In this document: positions 61,101 through 64,000 of the stretch, in pieces
Numbering within the stretch: position 1 is the first letter of the stretch
Layout of the letters: each line of letters opens with the position of its first letter
NCBI RefSeq assembly: GCF_001625305.1
Contig: NW_017803157.1
Location: 195,991 to 259,990 of the forward strand
Reading direction: 5' to 3'
From: Branchiostoma belcheri
Lineage: Eukaryota; Chordata; Leptocardii; Amphioxiformes; Branchiostomatidae
Length of the DNA stretch: 64,000 nucleotides
Program-made: the position numbers and the translations under genes
The notes under the pieces: model-generated
Database searches by the model: none
What the model was told of the DNA's origin: nothing
What the model saw: the letters and a program-made list of their open reading frames with translations, nothing else

Positions 61101-64000
61101 CAGAACACCTTGTCACGGTTCTGGTCATGCAGCACGTGATGGCGCTGACTGTTGACAAGGAAAAAAAGCACAGGGGTCAAATTCTCATGGTTTTGGTAGT
61201 TTTTAGATGATACATTGAATGTAGTATGCTTGTCAGCCAAATCACATAAAGTTCCAAGTAACACAACAATAACAATTTATGTAACACAATAACAATATAT
61301 ATATGTAACACAACAATAACAATGATCCTCTGAAGACCCCCAAACTAGTGCGCACCAGCAAAAAAAATGCTGCCAAACCACAGGTATGCAGAGCTGGTAT
61401 TGTGAATTTCCGGTAATACATTAACTTTTATGACCTGCTGGCCTTTCGCGGAGTTCTTGAGTTCCGTGGAGCCTCGGCAGCCTGGTTGCCATCGATCTAT
61501 ACATGTAGTTACCGCCGGATCCCTACATCCCTACAACAACTGCCACCCAAGCCCATGTTTTACCTGAAGGTGCCTCTCTCTACGTCCTGCCCGCTCAGTC
61601 TGACGTGGAAGCCGGAGTGCATGAGGGAGCCGAACGCCATCGCCTCCGCCATGGCCCAGTCCACCCAGCGCTCCTTCACCATGGTGGCGCGCTGGCGCAG
61701 GATACGCTTCACGCCGCCGTGGATGGTGAACTTGGGGTCGGGAGGGGGGCTGCCCATGAACGTCCCCACATGGGTGAGGATGTCCTCACTCACTCCCGTG
61801 GGCTCACACACCATCATCGAGTCACGTGTCTTATCCTTAAAGAAATCTATAAGGAACCCAAAAGATTTCTAACCTTAGTAAAATATTGAACTTTATTCCA
61901 ACACAAGGGTTACACAGAGATCAAATTTTCAACGACCACTGTCGCCTTCATCAGGATAATCCGTTAAGTCTCTTGTGAGGTCACATGTACATGTCTGTAA
62001 CCGTAATTCTCGTGCGATTACATTCAGAAGTGATTGGTTATTGATTATCCTGATGATACATTGCCTATCTAAAAGCTGATGAGAAGAATGAAGACATCAG
62101 TGCTGTCCAGACCTGTCCATGGTGAGTCCAGCCAGTGCTTGATGGACAGGATCTTCTCTTCCCTGGCCTGCTGATACGCCTCTTCACAAATCTTGTCATA
62201 CTTCGCAACCTCCTCCTGAGATGTCAACAGTCACCTTCCGTTAGAAAACATTCAACTACAACAGTATTTATCTATTCATTTTTTCACTATCCGAGCTAGA
62301 AAAGGTCAATCAGCTTGAAAAATTTATGTCCCTTGCAGGGGTCCGCATAAAAAAAGGCTAGATCTGGCAGGTTTTTCTAGGGTCGGTCGGGAAACAAGAA
62401 ACACATTATTTTTGTCAACATTTTTTTTCGAGGCCTAACAGATACTGACTTCATACTCCTCCTGTGTGACCACACCCTCTGAGATGAGTTTCTCAGCGTA
62501 CTGTCTCAACACGTTGGGCTGCTTGCCGATCTGTTTGTACATCATGGGCTGGGTGAACATGGGCTCGTCCATTTCATTGTGACCACCGCGCCGGTAACAC
62601 ACCTGACAAATGGTGGAAAAGAACAGGTCAGTTTGCAATACAAAGGCCACATCAATTTGATTTGTTGGTTCTCCAATTTTTTATAAAAGATATGAGGCGA
62701 CAGAGTGAAAAAAAATGAAAGCAGGCTCTATGATAGGAGCCTGCAATATTAAAAATGTCTCACACAAAATGCAGACTGCAGATGAGTACAATGTATTTCT
62801 AACACTTATTATACAATAATTATAGCAGTTCTGATGTCATACCAGATCAATCACCACATCCTTCTCAAACTCAGACCTCCAATCAGCTGCCACGTTACAG
62901 ACGTGGGCCACGGCCTCCGGGTCGTCCGCATTGACATGGAATATGGGCGCTTCCACCACCTAGGTGTCAACAAGTACAATGTACAATATAAGGCACATGT
63001 ACATCCAATCTGAACAACCTGGATAAAACGAGTTACATTTACATGTAGTGAGAGATCTTGCTGGCCCTAAGCCATCCACAAAAGCAAAAGGCTGGTTGGA
63101 CTGTGCTTGATACACATGCGTAGAGCACATCGGCAGAACGTACTTCACCTGCGCAAAACCCTGATTCTTCACAGTTTTCGTTGGTTCCATCAAAATCTTG
63201 GTTCCATCAAATCTTTTCTGACATAACATTTGGAAACTACAGATGGGATGTTAACCATATATATGCAAATGTGACCTTATATGAGACGTCCTGCTGAAGT
63301 GCTATGCACAATACATTACGGGCTTTGCGCAAGTGCAGTACATTCTGCTGATGTGCTCTATATCAAGTACAGTTCAACCAGCCTCTGCTTTTGTCCTTAC
63401 CTTGGCCACATCTGTGCAGTAGGCAGACGAGCGTGAGAACCGGGGGTCCGTGGTGAAGCCGATCTGGTTGTTGACCACCACGTGAATGGTTCCGTGGGTG
63501 GTGTACGCGGGAAGGTCGCTCAGATGGAACGTCTCGAACACAACTCCCTGTCCTGCGAACGCCGCATCTCCATGCATCAGGATACTCATCACCTGAAGAG
63601 AGAATGTTTCCAGTTTCAGATGACAGAAAGGTGTCTTGTTTTCATTTGAATTTCTACTTCAGCATTTTAAAAATATGGAAATTAAACAGTCAACCTCAGC
63701 CTGGAAAAATAATTTGGTCTGCAATTTGGCACACTTCATAAAAAAAGTAGTGCTACGGCATAGCACTATGGGTGGAATGTACAAACCTTCCTGTTCTTGC
63801 CCTAAAATCTGAATGCTATCTCAGTATCAAAGAACACAACACACTTATCAAAAAGGAGTAGGGGTCCTTTCGAGTGTGAGTGGTTCAAACCTTACAGTTC
63901 AGTATTAGGCAACTTACATGACTGATGTGTTACGCCTAAGACAAGGCAGTTTACCGGCTATGTGAGACAAGCAAACAAACAAACAAGCACACACCTTCTT
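54977..64000 (-). CDS. OGDH: 2-oxoglutarate dehydrogenase E1 component, C-terminal part (runs off the right edge)
   Basis: Thiamine-dependent E1 of the mitochondrial 2-oxoglutarate dehydrogenase complex (TCA cycle). Eleven common exons: 63401-63592, 62843-62959, 62450-62602, 62113-62215, 61564-61846, 60842-61148, 60471-60542, 59922-60047, 59255-59437, 58807-58860, 58208-58362, then one of two last exons (56690-56840 or 54977-55115). The visible part is 631 or 627 residues. Conserved segments: [52 protein letters not shown]-like [83 protein letters not shown] and [10 protein letters not shown]. The donor of exon 62450-62602 is GTCAGT, slightly unusual. The N-terminal half, including the thiamine diphosphate site's first part, lies outside the window. 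Confidence 0.93.
56690..56840 (-). other. OGDH: OGDH alternative last exon A (canonical-like)
   Basis: Phase-2 exon reading [15 protein letters not shown] then [13 protein letters not shown], close to the vertebrate OGDH end, followed by about 16 extra residues to the stop. It joins 58208-58362 in frame. Confidence 0.75.
57896..58131. mobile_element. foldback element in OGDH intron
   Basis: Left AAGGCCACACCAACATAATT and right AATTGGTGTGGCCTAAA are inverted arms (shared TTTGTTGGTTC beyond). AT-rich interior, non-coding. A partial copy lies at 62642-62700. Confidence 0.7.
59150..59213. repeat. right end of an element related to the 45729-46673 insertion
   Basis: Shares GAAAACATA...ACCTTCTTGGTGAAGGTAA with the right end of the 945-base insertion. 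The left boundary was not found. Confidence 0.5.
62642..62700. mobile_element. partial copy of the 57896 foldback family
   Basis: AAGGCCACATCAATTTGATT followed by TGTTGGTTCTCC matches one arm of the element at 57896-58131; the second arm was not found. Confidence 0.5.

Noticed and set aside
61880-62060. Sequence with paired ATCAGGATAATC and GATTATCCTGATGAT motifs in an OGDH intron.
   Set aside because: It resembles a repeat tail, but I could not define ends or family, so it is not listed as a feature.

Overview
The window looks like invertebrate deuterostome nuclear DNA, most likely from a cephalochordate (amphioxus, Branchiostoma). The reasons are intron-rich genes with GT-AG junctions, single-copy relatives of vertebrate genes (NME5, C2orf68, UPF0728, an ACSL1/5/6-type gene, OGDH, LAMP, EPDR1), an extracellular protein built from kringle, GON, CUB, SUEL-lectin and CCP modules, many small foldback elements, and two runs of N. 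The species is inferred, not proven. I rebuilt the gene models by hand from reading frame, splice-site sequence and codon phase. Every model listed as intact sums to a whole number of codons.

Layout, left to right. (1) 616-3423, minus: a secreted trypsin-like serine protease. (2) 4537-17501, minus: a 28-exon gene for a secreted ADAM-like metalloprotease. Its domain order is metalloprotease, disintegrin-like, CUB, SUEL-type lectin, kringle, kringle, GON, kringle, CCP and a short cysteine tail. This is the most unusual object in the window. (3) 19405-20774, plus: C2orf68/UPF0561 homologue, followed by a 33-bp minisatellite. (4) 22653-31553, minus: long-chain acyl-CoA synthetase in 23 exons. (5) 33777-36165, minus: ependymin-related secreted protein. 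(6) 37943-42157, plus: NME5, a ciliary nucleoside-diphosphate-kinase-like protein. (7) 44285-51139, minus: a LAMP lysosomal membrane protein. The 3' ends of NME5 and LAMP occur twice, around a 20-N gap. (8) 52401-53301, plus: UPF0728 protein (C10orf53-like). (9) 54977 to the right edge, minus: the C-terminal half of 2-oxoglutarate dehydrogenase E1, with two alternative last coding exons.

The genes do not form one pathway. ACSL and OGDH are mitochondrial or lipid metabolism, LAMP and the ependymin-related protein belong to the secretory/lysosomal system, and NME5 is ciliary. The first two genes are neighbouring secreted proteases in the same orientation. Both are built from plasma-type modules, so they may act in a common extracellular proteolytic setting; this is inference.

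Two features concern assembly and variation. The block 41481-45198 is repeated at 45219-50012 with the N gap exactly at the junction, as expected for two haplotypes placed end to end. The second copy carries a 945-bp insertion that the first lacks, giving an empty/filled site pair. Introns and spacers hold foldback (MITE-like) elements, tRNA-derived SINE-like copies and microsatellites.
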